A program made the position numbers and the translations under genes. From Mucilaginibacter cryoferens (lineage in GTDB: Bacteria; Bacteroidota; Bacteroidia; Sphingobacteriales; Sphingobacteriaceae): a stretch of DNA of 40,264 nt. This document shows positions 14,489 through 24,725 of the stretch, piece by piece. The stretch is taken from NCBI RefSeq assembly GCF_014205845.1, contig NZ_JACHCR010000038.1, positions 1 to 40,264 on the forward strand, in the 5' to 3' direction. Within the stretch, counting starts at the first letter, position 1. Every line of letters begins with the position of its first letter. Below the pieces are notes generated by a model. The model had not been told where the DNA came from and did no database searches. It saw nothing but the letters and a program-made list of their open reading frames with translations.

Positions 14489-15467
14489 CCACCCAGGGCA
14501 GGTACTTAACCGTATTAGCTACCTGTAAAGTTGGTGTTTGGGTATTTAGTTGCTGGCCGTTCAAAATCTGTTCGTAAAGGAGCAGGTACTTTTGCACCAT
14601 GGTTTTTACGGTAAAATGCGCTATTGCGTAATCATGGCATAGCTGGTTATTAAAATCGCCGATGGCTTTAAGGCCATTGGTGAGTGTAGATATGCTATTA
14701 CTTAGCAAGCCAACTTCGGCAGGCACCAATTCTGGTAACGAGCCGTAGGGGGTACCTAACACCGGGCAGCCGAAGTATAGGCTCTCAATGATGGCCAGGC
14801 CAAAAGGTTCGTGCCACAACACCGGGAACAACAAGGCTTTGGAACTATTAAGCACTGTTGATTTAACATCGTTATTAACCATGCCTTTAAAACGTACATT
14901 TAGGTTTGGTGTAAACCTTAATCCCATTTTTAAGTTTAAACGTGTGCCGCCCAATACAATAAGTTTATTACCGCTTTGGGTTGCCACATCAATAGCACCT
15001 TTTACGTTTTTTACCTTCCAGGCGGCTTTTGCCAAAAAGTGGGTGTGGATGCGTTTTTTAGATAGATCGGGTTTGTGGTAGTCATCCGGATCGAGGCCGT
15101 GATGTACAAAGGTATCCCCGCCATAGCGCGAAGCCTGGTTGGCAGATACAAACACCGAATTTTGATTGAGTTGCCTGCCAAAGCCGGGATTATCATGTAC
15201 ATTTATAAGGTAAGGCTTTTTGGTAAAGCCGGTTACCTGGAAATGAAAATGCACCAGGTCTACATCATCGGGCACCTGCAGGTTAATATCAACAGCCGGA
15301 TCATATACCAATACTTTGGCAAACGGGCACGATGAGCCGCCAGCAACCAGGTAACTAATATGGTGCCCCAAACTATTAAGTTCTTTACCAAGCCACCAGA
15401 TCATACGCTCGGTACCGCCATATTTGGCCGCCGGTATCTGGGTATTGTTTACTATCAGTATCTTCAT
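14484..15467 (-). CDS. Glycosyltransferase family 4
   Basis: This 327-residue cytosolic GT-B enzyme transfers a sugar from a nucleotide donor to an unknown acceptor. The N-terminal acceptor domain begins MKILIVNNTQIPAAKYGGTE with the glycine-rich loop of GT4; the C-terminal donor domain holds the EPFGLAIIESLYFGCPVLGT block at about 240-260, including the E-x7-E motif. The length is slightly short for GT4, but both lobes are present. There are no polysaccharide neighbours, so it may act in small-molecule or outer-surface glycosylation. The start gives the canonical N-terminus. The family assignment is firm, the acceptor unknown. Confidence 0.88.
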   Translation of the reverse strand: MKILIVNNTQIPAAKYGGTERMIWWLGKELNSLGHHISYLVAGGSSCPFAKVLVYDPAVDINLQVPDDVDLVHFHFQVTGFTKKPYLINVHDNPGFGRQLNQNSVFVSANQASRYGGDTFVHHGLDPDDYHKPDLSKKRIHTHFLAKAAWKVKNVKGAIDVATQSGNKLIVLGGTRLNLKMGLRFTPNLNVRFKGMVNNDVKSTVLNSSKALLFPVLWHEPFGLAIIESLYFGCPVLGTPYGSLPELVPAEVGLLSNSISTLTNGLKAIGDFNNQLCHDYAIAHFTVKTMVQKYLLLYEQILNGQQLNTQTPTLQVANTVKYLPWVE

Positions 15468-15668
15468 TTAAAAATGTAAGCGCCCGAATTTCGTAATTTT
15501 AATCGGATTGAGGGAATAGCAATACATAGGCCCATGGAAGCAATCGCTATTTGCCAAATTGCCCTTTTATTTACTTATTTTCGAATTTTGATGCCAGTAA
15601 TATAAATTATCCACTTTTTTAATTATTTTAGAAACTTCATTAACTTATTAATAAATCAATCAAAAGAA

Positions 15669-16961
15669 ATGGCATCCATTAGCAGTCCCGAATCGTTGGC
15701 GCAAAAGAAAACAATTGTAAGCCCGGTAATAATCATAGGCGTTCTGTTTTTTATTTTCGGTTTTGTAACCTGGTTAAATTCGGTATTGATCCCTTATTTA
15801 AAAATAGCCTGCCAGCTAAACAACCGCGAATCGTACTTAGTGGCAAGTGCTTTTTATATAGCTTACCTGTTAATGGCCAAACCATCGGCGTGGTTGCTTA
15901 AAATATTCGGTTTTAAAAACGGAATGGCTGCGGGCCTGGTAATTATAGCCCTTGGCGCGCTTGTTTTTATACCGGCCGCTTTAACCCGTACTTATGCCAT
16001 TTTCTTAATCGGCTTGTTTGTGCAGGGTAGCGGGCTTGCTGTTTTACAATCGGCTTCAAATCCATACATTACTATTGTTGGTCCGCCAGAGAGTGCTGCC
16101 AAGCGTATCAGTATAATGGGTATTTTTAACAAGTTTGCCGGTGTACTGGCACCTATAGCCCTTGGCGCAGTGGTTTTAAATAATATCGACGCGTTTAATG
16201 CCAACCTGGCAAAGCTGGATATAACTCAAAAAACAGCCGAACTGAATGAATTGGCATCGCGGGTAATATTACCTTATGTGTTAATGGTTATTGTATTGGC
16301 CATATTAGCGGTACTTATTTATTTCTCTGGCTTGCCAGAAATTGATACCGACCACGAGGACGAGACCGTAGCGGCCGCTAACTCTGGTAAAACCAGTATT
16401 ATGCAATTTCCGCATTTGGTGTTGGGCGTAATAGCACTCTTCCTTTATGTAGGTGCCGAAGTTATAGCCGGCGATTCGATCATTGGTTACGGTACGGCGC
16501 ATCACATTCCATTATCAACGGCCAAGTACTTCGCATCGGGTACATTAATATGCATGGTGATCGGCTACATCGCCGGTATCCTGTTTATTCCAAAGTATAT
16601 TTCGCAGCAAAAGGCTTTGGTTTATTCGGCAATATTGGGTGTAATTTTAACGGCATTAGCTCTTTTTACGCCTAAATATGCTTCCATTAGCTGTATTGCT
16701 CTTTTAGGATTAGCCAACTCATTAATGTGGCCGGCTATATGGCCTTTGGCGCTTTCGGGCCTGGGCAGGTTTACTAAAATTGGTTCGTCATTACTGGTAA
16801 TGGGGATTGCAGGCGCTGCGATATTTCCACCGATATATGGTTTATTGGTCGATAAAATATCAGCCCAAACTGCTTACGTTATCCTCATTCCTATTTATCT
16901 CTTCATCCTTTATTTTGCAACCATTGGCTACAAAAAAGGGAAGCATGTAATTGCGGTGTAG
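15669..16961 (+). CDS. Sugar MFS transporter (FucP/glucose-galactose permease family)
   Basis: This 430-residue inner-membrane protein has about 12 hydrophobic segments. It begins with IIIGVLFFIFGFVTWLNSVLIPYLK (split here only for description: FFIFGFVTWLNSVLIPYLK), which is the TM1 signature of the FucP-type proton symporters, and contains QSASNPYITIVGPPESAAKR at about 121-140, also typical. The family imports fucose, glucose, galactose or N-acetylglucosamine. A strong terminator follows at 16986-17023, so it is monocistronic. No kinase or catabolic gene is beside it, so the sugar is not known; products of the downstream GH2 enzymes are possible substrates. Confidence 0.9.
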   Translation: MASISSPESLAQKKTIVSPVIIIGVLFFIFGFVTWLNSVLIPYLKIACQLNNRESYLVASAFYIAYLLMAKPSAWLLKIFGFKNGMAAGLVIIALGALVFIPAALTRTYAIFLIGLFVQGSGLAVLQSASNPYITIVGPPESAAKRISIMGIFNKFAGVLAPIALGAVVLNNIDAFNANLAKLDITQKTAELNELASRVILPYVLMVIVLAILAVLIYFSGLPEIDTDHEDETVAAANSGKTSIMQFPHLVLGVIALFLYVGAEVIAGDSIIGYGTAHHIPLSTAKYFASGTLICMVIGYIAGILFIPKYISQQKALVYSAILGVILTALALFTPKYASISCIALLGLANSLMWPAIWPLALSGLGRFTKIGSSLLVMGIAGAAIFPPIYGLLVDKISAQTAYVILIPIYLFILYFATIGYKKGKHVIAV

Positions 16962-16985
16962 CATTACACTTTAACAATACTTTAA

Positions 16986-17023
16986 ATAAAGGCAGCAATA
17001 AATAATTATATTGCTGCCTTTAT
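16986..17023 (+). terminator. Terminator after the sugar transporter
   Basis: Fifteen-bp perfect arms (16986-17000 and 17009-17023) with an 8-nt loop are followed by a T-rich stretch (ATTTTAA). It separates the transporter from the next membrane-protein gene. Confidence 0.88.
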
Positions 17024-17039
17024 ATTTTAAACCTTATTC

Positions 17040-17636
17040 ATGAAAATAAGACTCAATTACTGGCAATTGCTTTTATTATTGCTCCCTTTTATAGCAGGAA
17101 TTACTCTTAACTTTAAATATTTTACTCACACTGTTCCTTTTACGTATCTTCTTGATGCCAGGGTAATGAATTTTTTTTTGACATTAAGCATGTGCTTAAT
17201 GGTATGCTACCAGGCATATTTGGGCATAAACTTCAATAACTCAAGGCCAAACAGATCTGAATGGTTTAATTTTAATGCCTACATACCTGTAGTGTTCAAT
17301 GTTGCCTACCTGCTTTATGAAATTTGCTTTACATGGATTTTGCCGGTGCATAACCATTTAAGCCCGGGCCCAATAAAAAAATCCGACCTCAATCCAACAT
17401 CGTTGGTCATCATTGTTTTATTGATACAAACAGCAATTACATTTCTTTTTGTAAATACCCAATATGTATCTAAACGGATAAAGTTGATTACTGATATCGA
17501 ACAGCGGGAAGATGCTAAAATAGATTTCTTAAATCCTATGAGAAAGCTATTGAAACTATCCATAATTGTAGTTGCAAGCAGTTTATTAATATCGATAATG
17601 GTTGATATTATAACATTTGGAGTTATGTCAAAGTAA
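17040..17636 (+). CDS. Hypothetical integral membrane protein
   Basis: This 198-residue protein has four or five hydrophobic segments (about 8-24, 43-60, 80-98, 122-140 and 172-193) and a short charged loop (DIEQREDAKIDF) before the last. No family was recognised. The ATG at 17040 lies directly after the transporter terminator. It is followed by the DUF2165 gene at 82 bp, with which it could be co-transcribed. The length and membrane pattern support a real gene. Confidence 0.6.
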   Translation: MKIRLNYWQLLLLLLPFIAGITLNFKYFTHTVPFTYLLDARVMNFFLTLSMCLMVCYQAYLGINFNNSRPNRSEWFNFNAYIPVVFNVAYLLYEICFTWILPVHNHLSPGPIKKSDLNPTSLVIIVLLIQTAITFLFVNTQYVSKRIKLITDIEQREDAKIDFLNPMRKLLKLSIIVVASSLLISIMVDIITFGVMSK

Positions 17637-17717
17637 GTTTCAATTTAATGAATTGTATATAATTCAGGCCGCCGAACTATCAACATAAAACAGCATATTC
17701 GTTTAATAAACCTCACA

Positions 17718-18227
17718 ATGATGTATCCGGTTCAGTTTCTGTTTAGGATTGCCAAAGCAATGGCCGTGGCTGCAATTGGTTTAATGGCATTATTGGTGGT
17801 AATAGGCAACACTACCGACTATTTTACCAATTACCATTTTGTTGAACATGTAATGAAAATGGATACCATTTTTCCCGGTAGTCATTTATATTACCGGCAC
17901 ATCAATAATGTATTTCTTTTTCATGCAGGGTATATTGTACTTATCGGCACCGAAGCCGCCATGGCATTCTGCTGTATTAAAGGCAGCTTGCTGCTTTTTA
18001 AAAACTTAAGGTCGGCTGCTGCGCTATTTCATGCATCAAAAAACTGGGCAGTAGCCGGTATTATCATCGGCATCATGATCTGGTTTTTAGGGTTTGAGGT
18101 TGTTGGTGGCGAATGGTTTGCCATGTGGCAAAGCAGTGTTTGGAACGGACTTGGCGCTGCCGAAAGAATTGTTAGTTTTTTGGTGATGGTGCTCATTCTG
18201 CTTCATTTTAAAGAAGAGGACCTGTAA
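17718..18227 (+). CDS. DUF2165 family small integral membrane protein
   Basis: This 169-residue protein has four transmembrane helices and family-like motifs: IGNTTDYFTNYHFVEHVMKM with MDTIFPGS at about 34-59, and GFEVVGGEWFAMWQSSVWNG near 130-149. DUF2165 proteins are predicted small membrane proteins with no known function. The start may be Met1 or Met2. The gene is convergent with the hybrid kinase with only 22 bp between stops. The family call is good from the conserved GEWFxMWQSxxWNG block. Confidence 0.8.
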   Translation: MMYPVQFLFRIAKAMAVAAIGLMALLVVIGNTTDYFTNYHFVEHVMKMDTIFPGSHLYYRHINNVFLFHAGYIVLIGTEAAMAFCCIKGSLLLFKNLRSAAALFHASKNWAVAGIIIGIMIWFLGFEVVGGEWFAMWQSSVWNGLGAAERIVSFLVMVLILLHFKEEDL

Positions 18228-18249
18228 AAGCAATCGCTGCATATTTAAT

Positions 18250-21081
18250 CTATAGCAATTCGTTTACATCGCGCCCATAATGTTCCTTAAACAGTTTGCT
18301 GAAATAGGCAGGTGTTTCAAACCCTGCTATATACGATATTTCTGATATGGTACGATAACGGCCGCTCTCAATAGCCTCGCGCGCAATTTGTAACCGGATA
18401 TCCCTGATGTACCGGTTGGGAGTTAAGCCGGTGATGCTTTTAACTCTTCTGAAAAGCTGGCGTTCGCTTAAGGCCATATCATTGCTTAATATCATCATGT
18501 TTAAATCAATTTTGCCAACGTATTTGCGTACCAGTGTTTCAAAGTCGGCCAGCCAGAGCAAATCGGCCGGAGAAACGTATGGTGCATCCTGCGCGTCGTT
18601 TTCCAATGCAGTTGCATCCGGGTTATTCAATTGGGCAAACTCCTGTTGGTCTTGTGCAGAAAAGCCCGCTCTTTCGGCAGCATTACTAAGCAGGTTACCA
18701 ACGCGGGCCAATAACTCGCTGCTTATAAATGGTTTGGTGAGGTAATCATCTACACCTATATTTAACGCCTTTAGTTTATTTTGATGATCGCCGAGGGCAG
18801 TAAGCATAATTACGGGAACGCGGCAAAACGAGGCATCGTTTTTTAAATGACCAAGTAGGGTAAAACCATCCATTTCGGGCATCATTACATCAGATATAAT
18901 AAGGTTGGGCTGCGTGGGCATGGTTTTAAGTATCTCCAGCGCTTCCTTGCCATTATTGGCCGTAACAACCCGGTAAAAAGGTTTAATAATAGAGCCAATG
19001 TACTGTGCCATTTCATGATGATCTTCTACCAGTAACACCAATTGTTCGCCTTCGCCGCCTGCTACTTCCTGCGTGTTTTCTATTACAATTTGCCCCTGTT
19101 CTGCCAGTGCGGCATTTGAGGCCGGTATTTTAGGAATAACAGCTATAAAAGTGGAGCCAGTGCCCAAGGTACTTTTAACTTTAATGCTGCCACCCATCAG
19201 CTCGCTAAACTCACACGCTATGGCCAGGCCTATACCGGTGCCGCCTTCTGCCTCAGTTTCGCCTCGTTTGCTTTGATAGTAGCGATCGAAAATTAAGGGC
19301 AGATCATCCTGGTGAATGCCTTTGCCATTGTCGGTAACGGTAAACTCAATCATTTCGCCGGTAATTGCTGCCGTTACACTTACAGCTCCGCGCGGCGACG
19401 TAAATTTGATAGCGTTACTCAATAAGTTATTGGCAATTTTCTCAAACTTATCCGCATCCAGCTGCACAAATAAATGCTTATCAATATTGTTTAGCAGTGT
19501 GTAGGTTACGTTTTTATATGCCGCCGCCGAAGCAAAGCCCTGGTAAATAACGTTTACAAACCAGGCCAGTTCAACCGGTTTTAATTTTACAGTTAATGTG
19601 CCCGCCCCTATTTTGCCCAGATCAAGCAACTCGTTAACCAGGCTGAGTAGTTTTTTACTGTTCCTGAAAACGGCCTCCAGATAGGTTTGTTGTTGCTGCT
19701 CATCCATTTTAGTTTTATTGAGCAACTGCTCCGTTGGGCCCATTATCAGCGTTAAAGGGGTACGCAACTCGTGGCTAATGTTGGCAAAAAACCTGGTTTT
19801 CATGGCATCAAGGTGGGCCAGCTGCTTATGGCGTTCATTAAGCAAAACGCTTTCTCTTTTTTTCTTATTGGAAAGCCATATAAATACAAGTATAACGGCC
19901 AATAATATAATAGCAGCCATCACTATAATAAAATCCCTTTGCAGGGTGGCCTCCCTTTTTTGGTTGGCGGCTATAATCAGGCGTTTATCGGCTTTGTATT
20001 TTTCGGCCAGTTCGGTAGCAACCCTGTCTTTATCAAGGTCGTTTAGGCTATCTTTTATATTGGTATACCTATCGTGGTATTCAAAAGCCATTTTATAATC
20101 GCCTATGCCCCAGTAAGCTTTACTTAACTGAAAATAAATATCCCTTGTTTGTGTGCGGTTGCTTTGTGCTTCGGGTTGGGCGGCCAATACCTGTTGGGCA
20201 TAATCTATTCCGGCCTGGTAATGCCCCTGGTCTATCTCAATGGTCATTAACTCATTAAGCGAATGCTTTTCTACGGCTAAAAAGTTTTCTCTTTTTGCTA
20301 TCGCAACTGATTCCTTTAGCACAATTTTGGCTGTATCAAACCGGTCTATCTTTCGGTATATACGGCCAAGGCCGCTTAAGTAATTTGCTCTTTCGTAGGC
20401 AGATAGGGTGGATACGTATGGCGCTTTAAATATGGCTTCCTGGTAAGGAACCGCTATTTTTAAATACGCGGGTGTTTCTATAGATGTATAGGAGTAAATA
20501 CCGCACAGCAGGTTTAGCGATGCCAGGTACATGGCTGTATCCTTCAGTGTTTGAGCCTCTTTCATGGCTTGCAAGGCGTAGGGCCTACTCTTAAAAGGGT
20601 CGCCTATGGAGCGGTACAGGTTACCAATGCTAATGAGGCAGCCAATGCCTTGCTTTTGCCAGCCTTTGGCATCTGTTACCTTTAAAAGCTCGAAAGCAGT
20701 GTTGATAGCCTCCAGACTCCGGCCCCGGCGGCCCAGCAGATCGGCTATCATAATGCCCGATCTGGTGTACGTTTCCGGATCTTTTACCGAGGTAAGTTTA
20801 TTGGCTTTGTAAGCCAGATCAAGCGCGCGTATTTCGTCACCGTTTGTGTAGGCTTTAAAAGATTGTGCAAATAGCACCTGAGCTTCAAATAGTTGATTGT
20901 GATTCTTTTGAGCTATGCCCATGAGTTGGCGGGCATAGTTTTCGGCCGAGTCGGCGTTTCTTATCTGTTTATATTTTGTTAAAAGCGGCTGTGTTTCTTT
21001 TAGTTGCGCCAATGTAACCGAGCAGGGGAGTAGCAATAAACAAACGGCAGCAATTTTTAATTTATGTAAACGGTACAACAT
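18250..21081 (-). CDS. Hybrid two-component regulator: TPR sensor, histidine kinase, receiver, AraC DNA-binding domain
   Basis: This 943-residue single-polypeptide regulator has a signal peptide (MLYRLHKLKIAAVCLLLLPC), periplasmic TPR-like helices to about residue 380, a transmembrane helix near 383-403, HisKA with phospho-acceptor His437 (ISHELRTPLTLIMGP), HATPase (NNLLSNAIKF, then GTGIGLA), a receiver with Asp731 (IISDVMMPEMDG) and a C-terminal AraC HTH (LSERQLFRRVKSITG to FETPAYFSKLFKEHYG). Numbering uses the start at 21081, chosen because it gives a proper signal peptide; the frame is open to 21156. It is divergent from lacZ and probably controls it. Typical PUL hybrid regulators use Reg_prop propeller sensors; this one has TPRs instead. 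All catalytic motifs look intact. Confidence 0.93.
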   Translation of the reverse strand: MLYRLHKLKIAAVCLLLLPCSVTLAQLKETQPLLTKYKQIRNADSAENYARQLMGIAQKNHNQLFEAQVLFAQSFKAYTNGDEIRALDLAYKANKLTSVKDPETYTRSGIMIADLLGRRGRSLEAINTAFELLKVTDAKGWQKQGIGCLISIGNLYRSIGDPFKSRPYALQAMKEAQTLKDTAMYLASLNLLCGIYSYTSIETPAYLKIAVPYQEAIFKAPYVSTLSAYERANYLSGLGRIYRKIDRFDTAKIVLKESVAIAKRENFLAVEKHSLNELMTIEIDQGHYQAGIDYAQQVLAAQPEAQSNRTQTRDIYFQLSKAYWGIGDYKMAFEYHDRYTNIKDSLNDLDKDRVATELAEKYKADKRLIIAANQKREATLQRDFIIVMAAIILLAVILVFIWLSNKKKRESVLLNERHKQLAHLDAMKTRFFANISHELRTPLTLIMGPTEQLLNKTKMDEQQQQTYLEAVFRNSKKLLSLVNELLDLGKIGAGTLTVKLKPVELAWFVNVIYQGFASAAAYKNVTYTLLNNIDKHLFVQLDADKFEKIANNLLSNAIKFTSPRGAVSVTAAITGEMIEFTVTDNGKGIHQDDLPLIFDRYYQSKRGETEAEGGTGIGLAIACEFSELMGGSIKVKSTLGTGSTFIAVIPKIPASNAALAEQGQIVIENTQEVAGGEGEQLVLLVEDHHEMAQYIGSIIKPFYRVVTANNGKEALEILKTMPTQPNLIISDVMMPEMDGFTLLGHLKNDASFCRVPVIMLTALGDHQNKLKALNIGVDDYLTKPFISSELLARVGNLLSNAAERAGFSAQDQQEFAQLNNPDATALENDAQDAPYVSPADLLWLADFETLVRKYVGKIDLNMMILSNDMALSERQLFRRVKSITGLTPNRYIRDIRLQIAREAIESGRYRTISEISYIAGFETPAYFSKLFKEHYGRDVNELL

Positions 21082-21294
21082 CGTTATATTCAATAAGGGC
21101 TGCCTAATGTACATTTTATTATGGTTTAAACACCGGGTGACCACAGATCCAATCAAAAATGTGACAGAGGTTTGTGCTGTTTAAGTTAATTGTGGTAAAA
21201 ATGTATAAATGACAATTTAAGTGTTTAATATTTATATTTCTTTGCCGTAATTTAACGCGCATTTTGTAACCAATCCAATTTATTATAACCACCT

Positions 21295-24200
21295 ATGATT
21301 AACCTCCTCTTTAGCAAACAATTTGCTAAGCTTTTATTGATCTCCGTTTTTATTTTTAGTTATAAAGTAAGCTCAGGTTTTCAGCAGCAACAAAGTACCG
21401 GGCTATCAAAAACAGATACCGCGTTTGTACCCAAAGAAATTGAAGATCCCGAAAATATCGGGATAAATAAAGAGGCAAGCCACGCTACATTAATGCCATA
21501 TGCTACTTTAAAAGAAGCATTGGCCGCTAACCGCCATGCATCATCTTTTAGCCGCAGCCTAAACGGACTGTGGAAGTTTAACTGGGTAGACTGGCCCCAA
21601 AAGCGCCCGGTAAATTTTTATAAAACCGACTATGATGTATCTGGCTGGAAAGATATTAAAGTGCCATCTAACTGGCAGGTAGAAGGCTACGGAACACCTT
21701 ATTACAGCAACTATACCTATATTTTCCAAAAAGATTTTCCGAGGGTGATGAGCACTCCGCCCGTAAAATATACTGCTTACAAAGAGCGCAATCCGGTAGG
21801 CAGCTACCGCCGCGATTTTACGGTACCGGCAGAGTGGAGCGGCCGCCGCATATTTATAACCTTTGATGGTGTGGATGCAGGTTTCTTTATATGGGTAAAT
21901 GGTAAAAAAGTAGGCTACAGCGTAAATAGCCGTAATGCCGCCGAGTTTGATCTCACCAAATATCTGCAACCCGGTAAAAACACCCTGGCGGTTGAAGTTT
22001 ACCGCTTTACCACCGGCAGCTACCTGGAAGATCAGGATATGTGGCGCTTAAGCGGGATTTTTAGGAACGTAACTTTATGGAGCGCCCCGCAAGAGCATAT
22101 CCGCGATTATTTCATCAAAACAAACCTCGATAAGCAATTTAAAAACGCCGATCTGGTAGTATCAACCCAAGTAAAAAACTACGGTACTATAGCAGTAAAA
22201 GCACGCGAGTTAAATATTGCCTTGTTTAATGGTAATGTTGCCGTACCGGGTGCCGCAACTAAAAAAACTATCCCTGCATTACAGCCGGGTCAGGAGGTTG
22301 TGGTTGAAGCCAGCGTACACGTAGCCAACCCGCAAAAATGGACGGCAGAAACACCAAAGCTGTATACCACCGTAGTGAAAATTAATGATGGCGGCAATAC
22401 TGTGGAAACTATATCATCACGTACCGGTTTCAGGAACATAGAGATCAAAGGACGTTTGTTTTTGGTGAACGGAGTACCTATTAAACTAAAAGGTGTTAAC
22501 CGTCATGAAAACTGGCCAAACGACGGGCACGCCGTTACCGAGGCGCAAATGATCAGCGATATTTTACTCATCAAACAGGCCAATTGCAACCACGTACGTA
22601 CCTGTCATTATTCCGACGATCCGAGGTGGTATGAGCAGTGCGACGAATATGGAATTTACCTTGTTGCCGAAGCTAACCTGGAAAGCCATGGTGCCTGGGA
22701 TGAGTTTAACGAAGAGCCAAGAATTAAAGCGGCCCTTATTGACAGGAACGTAGCCAATGTGGAGAATTTTAAAAACCATCCATCAGTTATCATCTGGTCG
22801 TTAGGTAACGAGTGTGGCAGTGGGGGTTCAAACTTCAGGGCAATATTAAAGGTGATCGGGGATATTGATCCAACCCGCCCAAGGCATTACCAGGGTTTTG
22901 GCATAGGTAATAACAACCCTGCCGATATGGATAGCGAGATGTATACCGATGTGGAAAGCCTCGAAAAACATGCCAACGATAAAACTTTAACCAAGCCGTT
23001 TTACCTGTGCGAGTACGCGCATGCCATGTTTAACTCCATGGGGTCGGTTGATATTTATAACGATTTGTTTGATAAATATCCTCAACTATTGGGTGGCGCT
23101 ATCTGGGAATGGCAAGATCAGGGGATTTATAACAACCGCGATCCTAAGCATCCTATAACTGCTTTTGGTGGTGGTTTTGGCGAGTATCCAAACGATCAAT
23201 ATTTTATTCACAAAGGCGTGGTGTTTTCAGACAGATCGCCAAAACCTCATTACCCTGAGTTGAAACATGCTTATCAATGGATTAGCATCAAGGCAAAAGA
23301 CCTTAAAAACGGAGTAGTTACCATTAAAAACCGTTACCAGTTTATAAACCTGAATGGCTTTACTGCCAAATGGGATCTGAGCGAAGACGGTAAAGTATTG
23401 TCTGCCGGTAGTTTGGCGGTGGGCCTAATTAATCCGGGTGGCGAAAAGGATATCAAAATACCATTTAAAGTTAATCCTAAACCAGGCGCAGAATATTTTT
23501 TAAGAGTCTCTTTTGATTTGGCAACAGATAAGCTTTGGGCAAAAAAAGGATTTGAAGTTGCATCGCAGCAATTACAATTACCGGTTGCCATACCGTTTGT
23601 TGAGGATAAAGCGAAAGGTGATGCATTAACCTTAAACGATTCTAAAGATGAGATCAAAGTAGCTGGAACTGGCTTTAGACTTCGGTTTGATAAAGCAAAA
23701 GGCACTTTCACTAAAATGGAAAAAGACGGCGAAGACCTCATTAAACAAAACGGCGGCCCTATGCTGCACTTGTGGAGAGCACCGCACCGTAAAGATGATA
23801 TGTGGGCTTATGAAGATTGGGAGAAAAATGGATTAAAAGATCTAACCTGGGTTGCCACCGATGTGAAAAGCATACAAATTGCTGCCAATATAATAGAGAT
23901 AAAAGCAAGCTTAACAGGTACCGGTAAAAACAACTTTGTTGTTAATCATAAAGTGGTTTATACTATAAATGGTAAGGGCGAAATTAAGGTTGATAACGAC
24001 GTTACTTTCAGCGATCCTAAACTGATCCTGGCCCGCATTGGTGTGCGGATGTTTTTGAATAAAGAACTTGATCAGTTTGATTACCTGGGCCGCGGTCCAA
24101 TGGAAAACTATGGCGATCGTAAAAGCGGTTTCGACGTTGGTCACTACTCCAGCACTGTAAACAAGCAACTAACCCCTTACGAAAAACCAATGGAATGTGG

Positions 24201-24495
24201 TAACCACGAAGATGTACGCTGGGCCAATGTAACATCGGCCAAAGGTTTAGGTATCAGCATTAAAAAAGGGGATGCATTGTTACAGGTTGCCGCGCTGCCA
24301 TACAGCGATGAAGAAATGACTGATGTAGAGTATAAAATAGATCTGCCAAAAAGCAGTGGCACTGTTTTGTGTATTAGCCATAAAACATTGGGTGTTGGCT
24401 CTTGGGGTTGTGGTCCGCGGCCGTTGGAGCCTTACCTGGTTTATGCTAAACCAACAACATTTAGTTACCAGATCCAATTATTAAAAAAGAAATAA
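21295..24495 (+). CDS. lacZ: Secreted beta-galactosidase, GH2 LacZ type
   Basis: This 1066-residue enzyme hydrolyses terminal beta-galactosides. A signal peptide (residues 1-29, KLLLISVFIFSYKVSSG) sends it to the periplasm or surface. Domains follow the LacZ order: jelly-roll sugar-binding domain (about 50-270), immunoglobulin-like domain (275-375), TIM barrel (380-680) starting GVNRHENWP, a second Ig-like domain and the C-terminal beta-sandwich (small chain, about 790-1060). The acid/base is Glu506 in SLGNECG and the nucleophile is Glu573 in FYLCEYAHAMFNSMG, both intact. It is divergent from the hybrid regulator and ended by a terminator. Beta-galactosidase is the most likely activity given the full LacZ layout. 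Confidence 0.95.
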   Translation: MINLLFSKQFAKLLLISVFIFSYKVSSGFQQQQSTGLSKTDTAFVPKEIEDPENIGINKEASHATLMPYATLKEALAANRHASSFSRSLNGLWKFNWVDWPQKRPVNFYKTDYDVSGWKDIKVPSNWQVEGYGTPYYSNYTYIFQKDFPRVMSTPPVKYTAYKERNPVGSYRRDFTVPAEWSGRRIFITFDGVDAGFFIWVNGKKVGYSVNSRNAAEFDLTKYLQPGKNTLAVEVYRFTTGSYLEDQDMWRLSGIFRNVTLWSAPQEHIRDYFIKTNLDKQFKNADLVVSTQVKNYGTIAVKARELNIALFNGNVAVPGAATKKTIPALQPGQEVVVEASVHVANPQKWTAETPKLYTTVVKINDGGNTVETISSRTGFRNIEIKGRLFLVNGVPIKLKGVNRHENWPNDGHAVTEAQMISDILLIKQANCNHVRTCHYSDDPRWYEQCDEYGIYLVAEANLESHGAWDEFNEEPRIKAALIDRNVANVENFKNHPSVIIWSLGNECGSGGSNFRAILKVIGDIDPTRPRHYQGFGIGNNNPADMDSEMYTDVESLEKHANDKTLTKPFYLCEYAHAMFNSMGSVDIYNDLFDKYPQLLGGAIWEWQDQGIYNNRDPKHPITAFGGGFGEYPNDQYFIHKGVVFSDRSPKPHYPELKHAYQWISIKAKDLKNGVVTIKNRYQFINLNGFTAKWDLSEDGKVLSAGSLAVGLINPGGEKDIKIPFKVNPKPGAEYFLRVSFDLATDKLWAKKGFEVASQQLQLPVAIPFVEDKAKGDALTLNDSKDEIKVAGTGFRLRFDKAKGTFTKMEKDGEDLIKQNGGPMLHLWRAPHRKDDMWAYEDWEKNGLKDLTWVATDVKSIQIAANIIEIKASLTGTGKNNFVVNHKVVYTINGKGEIKVDNDVTFSDPKLILARIGVRMFLNKELDQFDYLGRGPMENYGDRKSGFDVGHYSSTVNKQLTPYEKPMECGNHEDVRWANVTSAKGLGISIKKGDALLQVAALPYSDEEMTDVEYKIDLPKSSGTVLCISHKTLGVGSWGCGPRPLEPYLVYAKPTTFSYQIQLLKKK

Positions 24496-24537
24496 TATAG
24501 CGTAAGCAGTTATAAAAGGTTTTAAAAGCCACTTTTT

Positions 24538-24580
24538 AGGAGGAAAGAGATCAATTTAAAGATGTTTTTTCCTCCTTTTT
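24538..24580 (+). terminator. Terminator after lacZ
   Basis: Arms AGGAGGAAA (24538-24546) and TTTCCTCCT (24568-24576) are followed by T residues (24576-24581). This uncouples lacZ from the second GH2 gene. Confidence 0.85.
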
Positions 24581-24725
24581 TATTACCAACCTATTGGTTT
24601 AAATAAAAACAGGTAGTTTCCGGGAACGATTGCACAGTTTTAGTTGAGCATATTCTTTTTTAATCGGGCAGGAGTAATTAATCTTGTTCACATTAAGCCT
24701 GCCTTGTTTAACCTATAAACCAGTT

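Noticed and set aside
21190..21294. Promoter boxes between the hybrid regulator and lacZ
   Set aside because: A TTTCTTTG resembles the -7 box but lacks the TA and a TTG at the right spacing, so no call was made.
24538..24546. AGGAGG as a Shine-Dalgarno site
   Set aside because: It is the left arm of the lacZ terminator and no start codon follows at a suitable distance.
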